The position numbers and the translations under genes are program-made. Below the pieces are notes generated by a model that was given only the letters and a program-made list of their open reading frames with translations, did not search any database and was not told the DNA's origin. This document shows positions 1 through 9,800 of a stretch of 36,726 nucleotides of DNA, in pieces. The stretch comes from Chrysochromulina tobinii (taxonomy: Eukaryota > Haptophyta > Prymnesiales > Chrysochromulinaceae), in NCBI GenBank assembly GCA_001275005.1, contig JWZX01002242.1:1-36726 (forward strand). The letters run 5' to 3'. Each line of letters starts with the position of its first letter. The stretch's first letter is position 1.

Positions 1-621
1 AAAGCGGATGGCCAATCTTGTACCCTGGCCACGCCAAGAGGGAGCTCAATTCGCGTCCCCATGGAGAGCTTTGGCCTGGAGGCCTTCTCAAGAGGGGTTT
101 TCGCTTCTGGGAGAGAAACCCGATCTAACAGGTTCTTTTTGGGTCCCCAGTGGTGTCCGACCGAGCTACTTTCGCGCCCCCGGCAAGGTCCGAGGATGAA
201 TAAGAGGATGAACAAATTGGGCAACAAATAAAAATGTTGACCCGGTTAATGTGAACCTCGCAAAATACACGCTTCACGCATCCGATCCGATGATAGCACG
301 TACAGCGGCAGCGATTCATATCTCGACGGTACGTGTCCGTGCGTGCGGAAGGTATCGGACGGCCCCGGTCTGGCCGTCGGTCGGCGGACGCCTGTGCTGG
401 TGCTGTGTTTCCTGTAAAGCAGTCCGCCGTCTCGCTCTGGTACGACGACCGCCCTGACGTCTGAGCGGAGGGCCTCTTACAACTCCATCGATGCTGGCTG
501 GGTTAGGCAAGGACGCGCGAGCCATACACGCACGCTCGACCACAGGTTTGAATGGCACCGCACAGCACACCAACCCTTGGAAGCCGGCACCGCACGCGTC
601 GCAGCCTCCACTCCCACGGCG
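1..621. other. Left-edge region without a supported gene
   Basis: Short open frames occur on both strands, but none exceeds about 90 codons unless it is antisense to the CBS gene, and none shows a recognisable motif. The stretch 200-310 is more AT-rich than the rest and may be untranslated or intergenic. It probably includes the 3' UTR of the minus-strand CBS gene that ends at 622. A gene cut by the window edge cannot be excluded. Confidence 0.4.
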
Positions 622-2190
622 TCACACCACGGGCCCCTGCTTGAGCCGTCCGACAACGCTGCTCGGAAGCAGCGCTGACGCACGTGCCACGGCTGACGTG
701 AGAGCAGCATGCAGAGCAGCATGCGTGGAGGCGAGCGTCGCCTTGTATGCAAGCTTCAATGTGGCCAGCGTCTCGCTCAGCGTCTCCCTCGCCCTGACCT
801 TGGCCAGTGCAAAGGCCCCTAACCCCGAGGCGAGTGTGGCACTCGAGGCAAGCTTCATCTTGGCAAGAGTCTCGCTCGCAGTGACCTTCACCTTGCCGAG
901 CACCACGAGGACCGTGGGCGAGCGCGGCACCACCAATGCAGCTATCAGAGCGCAGCCACCGAGGGCGAGTGGCAGTCTGTGGGTGCGTCCGAAGGCCAGT
1001 ACCTTGGCCACGGCGGCCGACGAGGTAGCTGCCGGAGGCGACATTTCCGGCGCAGCTATCTGTACATCTGGCGGCACGGCTAGCGGCACAGCTCTAGGTC
1101 GCTCGGGCTCAGGAGAGTGCAGAGCCGCCTCGACGAGCGCGAGGACGTCGAGCACGCCCACTGGCTTACCCGTGAGCGGTTCGACGACGGGCACGGAACG
1201 GTAGCCGCCCGTCGAGAGCTGGTGGAGCGCCTGCATCACGGTGGCGCTGGAGGGCATCACGTCCGGCGCAACCGTCATCACCTCCTCCACCGAGACCGTG
1301 TGCGTCGGCTTCCCGGCAGCGACGGCCTTAAAGAGAAGATCTTTGGGGGTCAAGATGCCGTCGACAGTGCTCTGGTCGGCAGTGCGCGACACGAGCAACG
1401 CCGAGCGGCGCTCCGCCATGAGCAGCGCGGCCTGCATCAGCCGCTGCGTGGGCGCGGCGCCAGAACCCTTAGCGCCGCCCATTCGCATGACGGTCTCGTC
1501 CTCGAAGAGATCGGCCAGCTGGCGCTGCCCACCACGCAGGCCCTGCGCCGCTTGCATCACGTCGAAGAGCAGCTTCGCGATGTCGAGCAGGCCGCTGATA
1601 TTGCCCTTGGCGTCAACCACGGGCAAATGGCGGCAGTGCTTGCTGCGCATTTTGGCGAGGGCATGGTCCACGCCCGAGCTCGAGCGCACGCAGATCGGGT
1701 TGCGTGTCATCACGTCGCGGACGAGCACAGTCTGCGGCTCGAGGCCAAGCGCGAGCACCTTTCGAACGATGTCCACGTCCGTCAGGATGCCCTCGAGAGA
1801 TGCCTCCTCGACTTCCGCGCCAGCTGAGGAGAGGACCAGGCACGCGTCCTGCCGCTGCGCGGCGAGGAGCTTTGCAGCCTCGGCTACATTCATTTCAGGG
1901 GTGACGACGACGCCGTGTTTTGGGCGCAGCTCGCCGACGGTTCGGGAAGCCGACGACGACGCGTCGTCCTCCACTGTGCCTGCACCCAGCCGCACGGTTG
2001 TGGAGAGCGTCGTCATGCTGTGGCTCTTGCTCATACCTGCTGACTCGGGCGAAACTGACACCAGGGACCGAGGCAAGTTGATGACGGCGCCGACTATCTC
2101 GTTTTCCTCAGAATTTTGTGCCGGTGTTAGCGCACCGACGTCGTCGGCTCGGTCCGATCGGTCCGTAAGGCGAGAGACGTCTGCACCCAT
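622..2190 (-). CDS. Tandem CBS-domain protein with C-terminal membrane segment
   Basis: Predicted 522-aa protein with four CBS motifs in two pairs, at about residues 95-147, 160-213, 247-293 and 305-357. Motifs such as GILTDVDIVRKV, VMTRNPI, GILTPKDLL and VGVLDVLALVE are typical of the CBS-pair proteins of plants and fungi. CBS pairs commonly bind adenine nucleotides and act as energy or ligand sensors (family knowledge). No C-terminal PB1 domain is visible. Instead there is a hydrophobic stretch at about 408-432, then Ala/Lys/Thr-rich helical repeats with recurring SETLAxxKLA motifs. I chose ATG 2190 because AAAAAATGG is a good eukaryotic context. The protein would then begin MGADVS, which fits an N-myristoylation signal (Gly2, Ser6). 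An upstream in-frame ATG at 2280 would add 30 residues and remove that signal. The gene diverges from the dipeptidase at 2369. The ligand is unknown. Confidence 0.85.
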   Translation of the reverse strand: MGADVSRLTDRSDRADDVGALTPAQNSEENEIVGAVINLPRSLVSVSPESAGMSKSHSMTTLSTTVRLGAGTVEDDASSSASRTVGELRPKHGVVVTPEMNVAEAAKLLAAQRQDACLVLSSAGAEVEEASLEGILTDVDIVRKVLALGLEPQTVLVRDVMTRNPICVRSSSGVDHALAKMRSKHCRHLPVVDAKGNISGLLDIAKLLFDVMQAAQGLRGGQRQLADLFEDETVMRMGGAKGSGAAPTQRLMQAALLMAERRSALLVSRTADQSTVDGILTPKDLLFKAVAAGKPTHTVSVEEVMTVAPDVMPSSATVMQALHQLSTGGYRSVPVVEPLTGKPVGVLDVLALVEAALHSPEPERPRAVPLAVPPDVQIAAPEMSPPAATSSAAVAKVLAFGRTHRLPLALGGCALIAALVVPRSPTVLVVLGKVKVTASETLAKMKLASSATLASGLGAFALAKVRARETLSETLATLKLAYKATLASTHAALHAALTSAVARASALLPSSVVGRLKQGPVV

Positions 2191-2368
2191 TTTTTCTCGT
2201 GAATTTGAATCGTCGGGACGCCGATACGACCTTCGCAGAGGAGTGGAGCGATCCCTGTTAGAAATCACACCGACCTCCATTCGAATGCACACATACACCT
2301 GAAACATATGGTGCCAGAGATGAGTGGCCACCTGTAGCGTCAGTCCTGGGGGGACAGGGACAAAGGAC

Positions 2369-4147
2369 ATGGTCGCACTCTCCAAGGCTCTCCTGCTCAC
2401 GCTGGCGGCTCGCACGCGCGGTTGCACAAACGTGTTGGTTACCGCCGGAGCTTCCGCCGACTCGCACCCAATGGTCGCGTACAATGCGGATGATTCTGCG
2501 CTGCACGGGGCTATCATGCACTGGCCCGCTGGCAACCACTCGCCGGGTGAGATGCGCGAGGTGTACTCGTGGGACCTCGGCAAACGACTCGGCGAGATCC
2601 CACAACCCGCGCACACCTACAATGTCATGGGGAACTCCAACTGCCAGGGCCTCGTCATCGGCGAAACCACACTGGGCGGTCTCGAGGAGCTCTCGAACGT
2701 GGGCAAGGACGAAAAGGATGGTCGTATCCTGGACTATGGTTCGCTCATCTGGATCACGCTGCAGCGCGCGGCCACGGCGCGCGAGGCCATCCAGGTCATG
2801 CAGAACCTGACGGCGACATACGGCTACGCCTCGGACATGGAGGGCTTCAGCATCTCCGACTCAACTACAGGTGAGGTCTGGTACATGGAGCTCATCGGCA
2901 AAGGCAAGTGGGAGAAGGGCATTGTATGGGTGGCCCTGCGCGTGCCCGAGGGCTACGTGCATGCGCACGCCAACCAAGCTCGCATCACCACCTTTTTGCC
3001 CTGCACCGACGAAAGCCAGTGCATGTCCGCGCCCGATACCGTCTCCTTCGCCATCGCACGCGGCTACTGGAAGGGCGCGGTGGACGACACGCGCTTCTCC
3101 TTTAGCGACATCTACGACCCTGTCACGTTTTCCGGAGCTCGCTTTTGCGAGGCGCGTGTGTGGCATGTCTTCAGCGTCATTGCGGACCAGGCCCACTTCG
3201 ACCCGGCGCAGTACCTCGATTACGCGCAGGGCAAGAATCTGACGAATCGCATGCCCCTCTTCGTGAAGCCCAAGACGGCGCTCACGCGCGACGATGTGCA
3301 CACGCTCCTGTCCGGGCACTACGAGGGCACGTGGTTTGACCCGTCCAAAGACGCGGGTGCAGGCGCCGAGCACTCGCCCTATCGCTGGAACGGCCTCGAG
3401 TGGAAGCTCGGCGAGGCATCATACGTCAACGAGCGCATCGTGGGCACTCAGGCGACCAGCTGGCACTTCGTCGCGACGATTAGGACCGAGATGCCCAAGC
3501 CGATGGGTGTGCTGCTGCATTGGGGCGCGGATGATCACTCGTGGAGCCCCAAGATCCCCATCCACGGCGGCGCGAGCGAGGTCCATCTCTCGTACGACGA
3601 CTCCGATTGCACTGGACGCGACGCGTGCCGCATCGCCAAGGGGCTCGAGGGCACCGTGACCAATTTCAGCTGGAGCTCGGCATGGTGGGTCAACAATGCC
3701 GTGGCGGACCAGGTGTACACACGGTCCGACCGCGCAGCTCCCGTCGTGCTCGCGGCGCGCAAGGAGCTCGAGGCGAGCATGGAAACGGCGCTCGCAACTT
3801 GCGAGGCGCAAGCCAAGGCGCAGTTCGAAGCGGGCCACTTTGCCGCGGGGCAGGCGATCCTGAACGCCCATGCGGTGGAGATGGGGGCCACCGCGACCGT
3901 CGCGTGGACGGCGCTGTGGCAACGGCTCACGATGCTCTTCTACGATGGCAAGACCACCACGCTCGACCCGACGAACGAAGTGTGCGGTTGCGATCGCCCG
4001 TCGGCCGTGTTCACCGACGCGTGGGCGCAGAAGGTCGTCCAGGATGACGGAGATCATTATCGCGTGCCCAATCAGAAGTCGCTCGCTGGCCGCCCGCACG
4101 ACAAGCCGACGCGTGACAAGCTCTCCATTCGAGGCGTTGCGCCCTGA
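2369..4147 (+). CDS. Secreted or lysosomal dipeptidase, peptidase family C69 (Ntn hydrolase)
   Basis: Predicted 592-aa protein. The first in-frame ATG is at 2369, in GACATGG context. It opens with a short hydrophobic leader (residues 2-13), then Arg and Gly, and then Cys19 in GCTNVLVTAGASAD. In C69 dipeptidases the equivalent Cys becomes the N-terminal nucleophile after propeptide cleavage (family knowledge), so this Cys is the likely catalytic residue. The run MVAYNADDS and the later NSNCQGLVIGETT, DYGSLIWITLQRA and GFSISDSTTGEVWYMELIGKG segments follow the family pattern through the whole frame. The leader suggests the secretory or lysosomal/vacuolar route. The single frame has no sign of introns. 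It lies divergent from the CBS gene, about 180 bp away, and probably shares a promoter region. Substrate specificity cannot be read from the sequence. Confidence 0.88.
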   Translation: MVALSKALLLTLAARTRGCTNVLVTAGASADSHPMVAYNADDSALHGAIMHWPAGNHSPGEMREVYSWDLGKRLGEIPQPAHTYNVMGNSNCQGLVIGETTLGGLEELSNVGKDEKDGRILDYGSLIWITLQRAATAREAIQVMQNLTATYGYASDMEGFSISDSTTGEVWYMELIGKGKWEKGIVWVALRVPEGYVHAHANQARITTFLPCTDESQCMSAPDTVSFAIARGYWKGAVDDTRFSFSDIYDPVTFSGARFCEARVWHVFSVIADQAHFDPAQYLDYAQGKNLTNRMPLFVKPKTALTRDDVHTLLSGHYEGTWFDPSKDAGAGAEHSPYRWNGLEWKLGEASYVNERIVGTQATSWHFVATIRTEMPKPMGVLLHWGADDHSWSPKIPIHGGASEVHLSYDDSDCTGRDACRIAKGLEGTVTNFSWSSAWWVNNAVADQVYTRSDRAAPVVLAARKELEASMETALATCEAQAKAQFEAGHFAAGQAILNAHAVEMGATATVAWTALWQRLTMLFYDGKTTTLDPTNEVCGCDRPSAVFTDAWAQKVVQDDGDHYRVPNQKSLAGRPHDKPTRDKLSIRGVAP

Positions 4148-4543
4148 GCGTCGGCTCGGGGCTCTGTGCATTGGCCATTGGGGGGAAAAGGAGTAGATAT
4201 CCGGAGACAGCGTATCATGTATTAAGAAAGAAAGCGAATTACACTGTATATAGGTTTATAGGATGTACACTGTTCTGTTCGAATTCCTAACTGTTGTCTC
4301 GGAATAGAGCTTTCCTCACACTGTCAGTGTCACTGAGTGTCAGCTGTCACTCTGTCACAGTGTCAGAACGGAGCAGGCGGATTTGCTTCTATGGTGCAGT
4401 ATGCGTGCCATGTTGGCGAAGTCGAGTGCAGTGCATGGATGCATGGTGGAGTGGTAGCGGCTTGTGACGCAGCGCAAAGCGCCGTAGTGGTGTCAGTGGT
4501 CGAGCGCATCCTTCCGCGCCCCGCCGCGCCAGGCTTCGCGAAG
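4148..4543. other. Intergenic region with short TGTCA repeats
   Basis: It holds the 3' flank of the dipeptidase gene and the upstream region of the next gene. A relatively AT-rich part lies at 4190-4310 and includes TATATAGG at about 4246. Between about 4318 and 4366 there is a cluster of direct and inverted copies of GTGTCA/TGACAC-like pentamers to hexamers. This could be a regulatory cluster or simple local duplication. No gene is seen. Confidence 0.4.
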
Positions 4544-5206
4544 ATGTTTTCTCGAGGCATTCTCTTCTCGTTGGTAGCTGTTTCGGAGTTACGATGCGAT
4601 ATCAGGCAGCGGCTACCGTCCGGGAAGGTACAAACACATGCGTCCACGAATTGCCGGGGCTGCTCCATGATGGTCGACAGCACGGAGGAGGAGGCGAAAA
4701 AGCGAATGCTGGCAAGGCTGAATGAGGGCCCAGTGTCGAGGCGAGCCCGAGACGAGCCGACTCGAGACGCGGGCCCAGACGTCCCAAAGGCAATGCAGCG
4801 GCTTGAGCAGGAGCAGGAGGCTCGCAAGCGAATGCTTTCCCTCATGGGCAGCAAAGGCAGCGACAAGCTCAAGCGCGGGATGGGTGCCTACGGTGGCTTT
4901 GGGGCTGAGGATGATGAGGACTATGGCTACGGGCCGCCGCGCCGCCGCGAGCAGCCGGAAGAGGTGGATTTGGCAACCGGCAAGCCGCTCAACGAGCGCA
5001 TCGATGAGGAGATGCAAGGCATGCTCGACCCAAGGCGCTCCACGGAATGGAGACGTAAGGCTGAACTCATCGATCCCAACCCGCCCCCGATGGCGAACAC
5101 GCTCCGCGCGCCAGGCCAGCGACCGACGCCAGAACAGGTGCAAGAAGGGCTACGCGAGGAGGACAGCTTACTTGAAGCGCTCAGGAGTGCCGTTGACGAC
5201 CCTTGA
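4544..5206 (+). CDS. Unrecognised protein with paired [KR][KR]ML motifs
   Basis: Predicted 220 aa from ATG 4544, which has A at -3. I do not recognise the family. The N-terminus is hydrophobic then basic (MFSRGILFSLVAV...), so it could be a targeting peptide. If instead the start is ATG 4670 (MVDSTEEEAKKRML), the protein is cytosolic and about 178 aa. Two similar charged helices occur, EEAKKRMLARLNEGP and QEARKRMLSLMGSKG, followed by an acidic and Tyr/Gly-rich patch (EDDEDYGYGPP) and a Pro-rich C-terminus ending in an acidic helix. The frame stays open about 70 codons upstream of 4544, with other ATGs such as 4391, so the start is uncertain. It is in the same orientation as the genes on either side. 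No function is assigned. Confidence 0.55.
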   Translation: MFSRGILFSLVAVSELRCDIRQRLPSGKVQTHASTNCRGCSMMVDSTEEEAKKRMLARLNEGPVSRRARDEPTRDAGPDVPKAMQRLEQEQEARKRMLSLMGSKGSDKLKRGMGAYGGFGAEDDEDYGYGPPRRREQPEEVDLATGKPLNERIDEEMQGMLDPRRSTEWRRKAELIDPNPPPMANTLRAPGQRPTPEQVQEGLREEDSLLEALRSAVDDP

Positions 5207-5648
5207 TACTGTGATACTGTGTCGCAGTCGGCGGAGCTCGCGGCACGCGGCACTGATCAGCGCATCGAGTCGCAGGCAGAGCGCAGCGCGGGAGACACTA
5301 CATCGGGGCGACTCGAACACAGTCAACTTACAAATCAGCTAAATGTCTCACAATCTTGTTAATACATTGTATCAAGCCACCCCGCACCCGGTCTTTAAAT
5401 ACTAAGAAAAAAGGATACTCCGCGCCCGCGCCGCCGCCGGACGAGGTCCGAGCCCCGAACCGGCCGCGGGATTCGGATTGCCGGGTGCTGCCCTGATCAG
5501 CTGCAGCTCAATGCGTTCGGCGGACACGCGACACGGCACGTCCATGGATTTGTCATGTACGCAATGGTTATAATTCACAGTCCATGTTTATAATTCACAC
5601 ATCCCTGAAGGAAAATCCGAGCGAGGGCGAGGCCTGAGTGCTTGCGAG
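5207..5648. other. Intergenic region
   Basis: Between two + genes of unknown function. It contains short repeats of GATACTGT at about 5203-5221, a poly-A-rich patch near 5400 and an otherwise GC-rich spacer. A GTTCGAGTC-like string on the minus strand near 5315 lacks a pairing T-stem, so I do not call a tRNA. No gene is seen. Confidence 0.4.
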
Positions 5649-6227
5649 ATGCAGACGGGCACGCTGCGTAACTGTGGCAGCTCAATTTTCTCAGGAAGCC
5701 GTGAAAAGCGAGACCCTTACACACGGTCAGAGCTCTTCGCCTGCCTCGAGGCGCTCCTGCTTGAGCGCCTCGAAAACGACGCAACACCACATCTCGACCT
5801 GGAGTCCGTTAGTGCAGAACTCGTCGCCGGCACGCCTGCGCGATGCAAGGCCACGCTGGCCACGCGCGGAGAGTGCGTATTCCGTGATCTACTCACTGAC
5901 CTTCAGGCCGACCGACGGTTCGTCGTTGACACGAAGCTCGGCACCGTGCGCCGAGCACGTGCCGTGGTGTCGGACAGTGAAGAGTTTGTCACCGACGACG
6001 GCGACAGTGTGTCACCGCTTGTCACTGCGCTGCCAGATCCGCCGAGCTGTTCCGGGCTGCTGTCACGTCCCGCTGGTCTACCGCTGTCGGAGTGCTCCAG
6101 CGTTACACCAAGCCCATGCAGGGCGAAGGGTGTGGCCTTTTCTGGCACGGCTGGCAGCGGGGGTGGCAGCAGGCGAGGCGTCGACTACAGCAGGTGGGAT
6201 CGCATCGGCGAAGAAGATAGCGACTAG
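5649..6227 (+). CDS. Hypothetical acidic-tailed protein
   Basis: Predicted 192 aa, starting with MQTGTLRNCGSS. I do not recognise the family. The N-terminal half has helical segments with regularly spaced Leu, Glu and Arg (SELFACLEALLLERLEN). The middle is Ser/Asp-rich and the C-terminus reads VDYSRWDRIGEEDSD. That ending resembles the short DYSxWDxI plus acidic stretch found in several Hsp90-cochaperone-type and TPR proteins, such as the Cdc37 N-terminus. This is a motif resemblance only. A longer frame overlaps it in another phase but is Arg/Ser/Ala-rich without structure, which fits a shadow frame. The gene converges on the large minus gene that ends at 6845. Confidence 0.5.
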   Translation: MQTGTLRNCGSSIFSGSREKRDPYTRSELFACLEALLLERLENDATPHLDLESVSAELVAGTPARCKATLATRGECVFRDLLTDLQADRRFVVDTKLGTVRRARAVVSDSEEFVTDDGDSVSPLVTALPDPPSCSGLLSRPAGLPLSECSSVTPSPCRAKGVAFSGTAGSGGGSRRGVDYSRWDRIGEEDSD

Positions 6228-6844
6228 TCCGTGCGCGATAGTGCGCGTAGGCAAAAAACTCAGGCGTGACGAGGTGTTCGCCCGGGCTCATGCCTACGGC
6301 CATCGGTCATGCCCTTCTGCCGCGCACACACGACCGCAGTCGACGACCGCACGCCACGGGCGGCGCGCGAGTCCCTCTCGCACGTTCTCGGCGTGCGGTC
6401 CGATGCGGTCCACGGCGGTTCGCGGCGGTTACGTTCGCGTTGCATAGGTTGTTTCATTCCAATTGTGCTGAACTGACAAGTTTGAATATAACGCGTTTTC
6501 GTATTCACCTTCCGGCGGCCCGCGCTTCTCGCCGCGCGCGCAGCATAATTATGCGATAAAATTATTGAAGACGCGTCTGAACAGAGATCAGAGTCAGTGA
6601 ACACTAAATATGACACGTGGTTGGCACCGCGACATCTCAGCATGCTTGTGGGCCCATGAGGGTGGCCAGGCGCGCCAGCCACCCACCTCCCCAGCAGCGG
6701 CACATAGCGCCGAGGGCATACTTATGCGCGGCTCGGATCGTGTCCGCTCCTTGCCGTGCCCGACAGAAAAGTCGCGGAGGCACTGAAGCAGAGAGGGTGC
6801 TCTCGACGCGCGACACGCTTGGATGCCATGACCTGCAGCAGCTA
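6228..6844. other. Convergent intergenic region
   Basis: Lies between the 3' ends of two converging genes, so both 3' UTRs are expected here. It includes an AT-rich patch at 6470-6610 within otherwise GC-rich DNA. No frame with recognisable protein features was found. Confidence 0.4.
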
Positions 6845-9800
6845 TCACGAAGCGCCCCAGTCGGCGGCGCGCTGCCTCATGCCGTCGTCGTCAAAGCCGC
6901 TAGGCGTCGGACGTGAAGGAAGCCGCGAGGGTACACCCAGCATGGAGCTCTGCAGGAGCGGGTTAAGCGAGGAGGCAAGCAGGCTGCTGCCACCGCCACC
7001 ACCGCTCGTAAGTCCGGACGCGCAATCAGCGGGCGGGGGGAGGTTGGCAGCGGGCAGCGCGGCTGCGAGCTGTGCTGGGAAGACTGCGGCCGTGGAAAGA
7101 GGCGACCAATTGAGACCGCTGCCCGCGCCCCAGGTCGCCTGGGGCGTGCCTGCGCCAAGGGCGGCCGATGGGCCGATGGACGGGAGCGAAGGGGTGACCA
7201 AGGAGGAGGGCACCGTGCCAAGCGGCGGCTGCAGCGAGGGCTGCCACGTGCTCGTCGAGGTAGCGAGGCCCTGCCAGCCGCCAGCCCATAGGCCATGGCT
7301 ACCACTACCGCCACCACCACCGCCCACGGCGCTGCCACCCACGCCGCCGCCCACGCCGCCGCCCACGCCGCCGCCCACGCCGCCGCCCACGCCGCCGCCC
7401 ATGCTGCCGCCCACGCCGCCGCCCACGCCGCCGCCCATGCTGCCGCCCGCGGCGGCTGCCGAGCTCCACGGGCGTGACGAGTCGAGGGTGGGTCCCGCCG
7501 CCCCGGCCGTCGAGGGTGCTGCCCCTGGCAAGCCGTAACCGCCCACTCCAGGCAGCCCGAGCCCGAGCCCGAGCCCCGCCGCGCCGCTGGTGGTGGTCCG
7601 GGCGGCTGGCAGCGGATGGGTGGGTGACAGCAGGTGCGCCAGGTGCGCGGGCGGCGCAGTGGCGAGTGGCGAGGTGCCGGCGGCCGCACCGGCGAGGGCC
7701 GGATAGGCTGCCGGCGGCGCGCTCGGGTTGAGAGCTTGGCGATAGTCGGCGGGCTTCGCATTGGGATTGGCAAAGAGGGACGTGCTTGGCATGGGCATGG
7801 GCATGAGCATGGGAATGGGCGTGGGCTTGGCAGTGGACGATGGGCTTGGAGTTGGCGTGGGCGTGGGATGCGAGTTCACAGCGGAGTGCGCCCGGTTCAC
7901 AGCGGAGCCGAAGCCTGTGGCGAAGCCAGTGGGAGTCGACTCGCTCGAGGCGGAGCGATTGGGCGCGCCAGCGTACAGGGAGGACGCGTAGGCTCCGATG
8001 GGCGTCGCGGCCACGCCTGCGCTGGCCACGCCGCCAACGGCCGCGGTCATCCCGGGAAGGAGCGCCGTCGCGGGCGTCCCGGGGAGGAGCGCGGTGCCAT
8101 CCTGGCTCACGATCGCCGCTCGCACGACGAGCTGCCGGCCGAGCACTGAGGGAGGGCGGCCGTTCGCGTGCACGTGTGCGAGCAACGCGCGACACGCCTC
8201 GGCAGAGCGAAGGTAGACAAAGGCCGCTCCGTTGGTGGTGAGCAGTCGCCAGCCCGCCACCTCGCCCCACGGCGCGAAAGCTGTCCGGAGCGGCTCCTCC
8301 GAGTCGAGAGCCGCGGAGCACAACGGCGCCACCCACACGACATGCGGCGTCGCATCACCGTGGCTGAGTCCCACCGTGGCCGTGCCAGCGCGTGCGTCGA
8401 CGGTGGCGGCGGGTGCCGCCGCGCGCTCAGGCGTCGTGACGGGCGCGGCCACAGGGGCGGCGCTGGGCGGTGAGACGGCGCCCGCGCTGCCCTTGCGCGC
8501 TCTGCCATCGGTCGCGGACGATCTCGCCGCCTCGGCCGCGGGCGCCGCCTCCGCCGCAGGAGAAGGCTTAGCGGTCGTGGAAGAAGCAGGCTTGTCGGCC
8601 GCAGAGGGTGACGCGAAGCTGTTGCGGGCAGCCTTGCGGGCAGTGGCGCCCTTGGCGGAGAGTTGCCAAGGTTCCTCTCTCTCCTCACCCGCACGCTTCT
8701 CCTCATCAGCAAGCCGCTCTTGCTCCCGCCGCGTCCCCCCCTTGGTCGCCGCTCCGCCGCCGGCTCCGCTGCCCGCTCCGCTACCCACTGCTCCGCCGGC
8801 TCCGCTGCCCTTGTCCCCGCCGCCTCGACGCTCGCCCTCGCCGCTCGGCACCTCGCCCGCCGCCGTCGAGGTATTCACCGCGCGCTCCCTGATGTCCGTC
8901 TTTGTCGTAGCAGCTTTGGCATCCTTGGCAGCAGCCTCATTGGCAGCAGCCTCCTTGGCACCAGAAGGCTCCTTGCTTATCTCTTTGCCGCTCTTGGCTC
9001 CTGCGCGCCTAGGCGTCTCCGCTGCACCCTCTTCGCTGCACCGGCGCTGTCGAAGCCCATTCCCACTGAGCGCGCTGTGCGAGCTCGTCGCGCTGCTCGT
9101 GCTGCTGCTGCTCGCGGTGCTGCTGCTGTCGTCGATCCCGGCGCCGGCGACAGCTGGTCGCTCGGCCGTTGCGGCAGGCTTGTCGTCGGCGTGTGCGATG
9201 GTGCTGCCGTTCTTGGGATGCGCGCTGCCATTCTTAGCGTGGCCGCCGCCGCCGCCGCCCTTGCGACCGGCCTTGCCACCCCCCACAGCCGCCTCGCCCT
9301 TGGCGGCAGAGCCGCGAGGCTGCGAAGCGGCTGCGGAGAGCACTCCGGCGACCGCATTTTGCTGCTGCTGCTGCCACTGGACGACCGCGAGTCCGCCGAG
9401 CGCGACGAGCCCGAGGACGAGGACGATGCCCCCGATGGATGCGAAGCTCAAGCTGCCATCCGCGTCACTTCCTCGCCTGCCACCCAGGCCCGACGCTGCG
9501 CCCCAGCTGCCAGCCGCCACGCTGCCAGCCACGCTCTCCCAGCCAGGGTCGCCCCAGCTCGTCGGATCGCCGAAGGCGGCCGCGACGCCGAAGACCGCGT
9601 CGCCGGTGAGCCGCTGGGCGGTGGCGCGGCCGGGGATGGAGATGCGCGAGAGCACCTGCTCCTCCGCATGCACCTGTTGGATGATACTCTGCCGCTCGGC
9701 CGACGTGAGCCCGTCCAGCACGCCCGCCGCCTCGAGCTCGGCGGTGAGCTCAGCCAGATCGACCGCCGGCTGCACGGGCGCAGGTCGGGTGCTCACAGTG

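Noticed and set aside
1241-2302. A 353-codon + frame over the CBS gene
   Set aside because: Shadow of the minus-strand CBS frame, which has four recognisable CBS motifs. The plus frame has none.
5638-6447. A 269-codon + frame overlapping the 192-aa hypothetical gene
   Set aside because: Its product is Arg/Ser/Ala-rich without order, while the overlapping frame has helical spacing and an acidic DYSxWDxI-type end.
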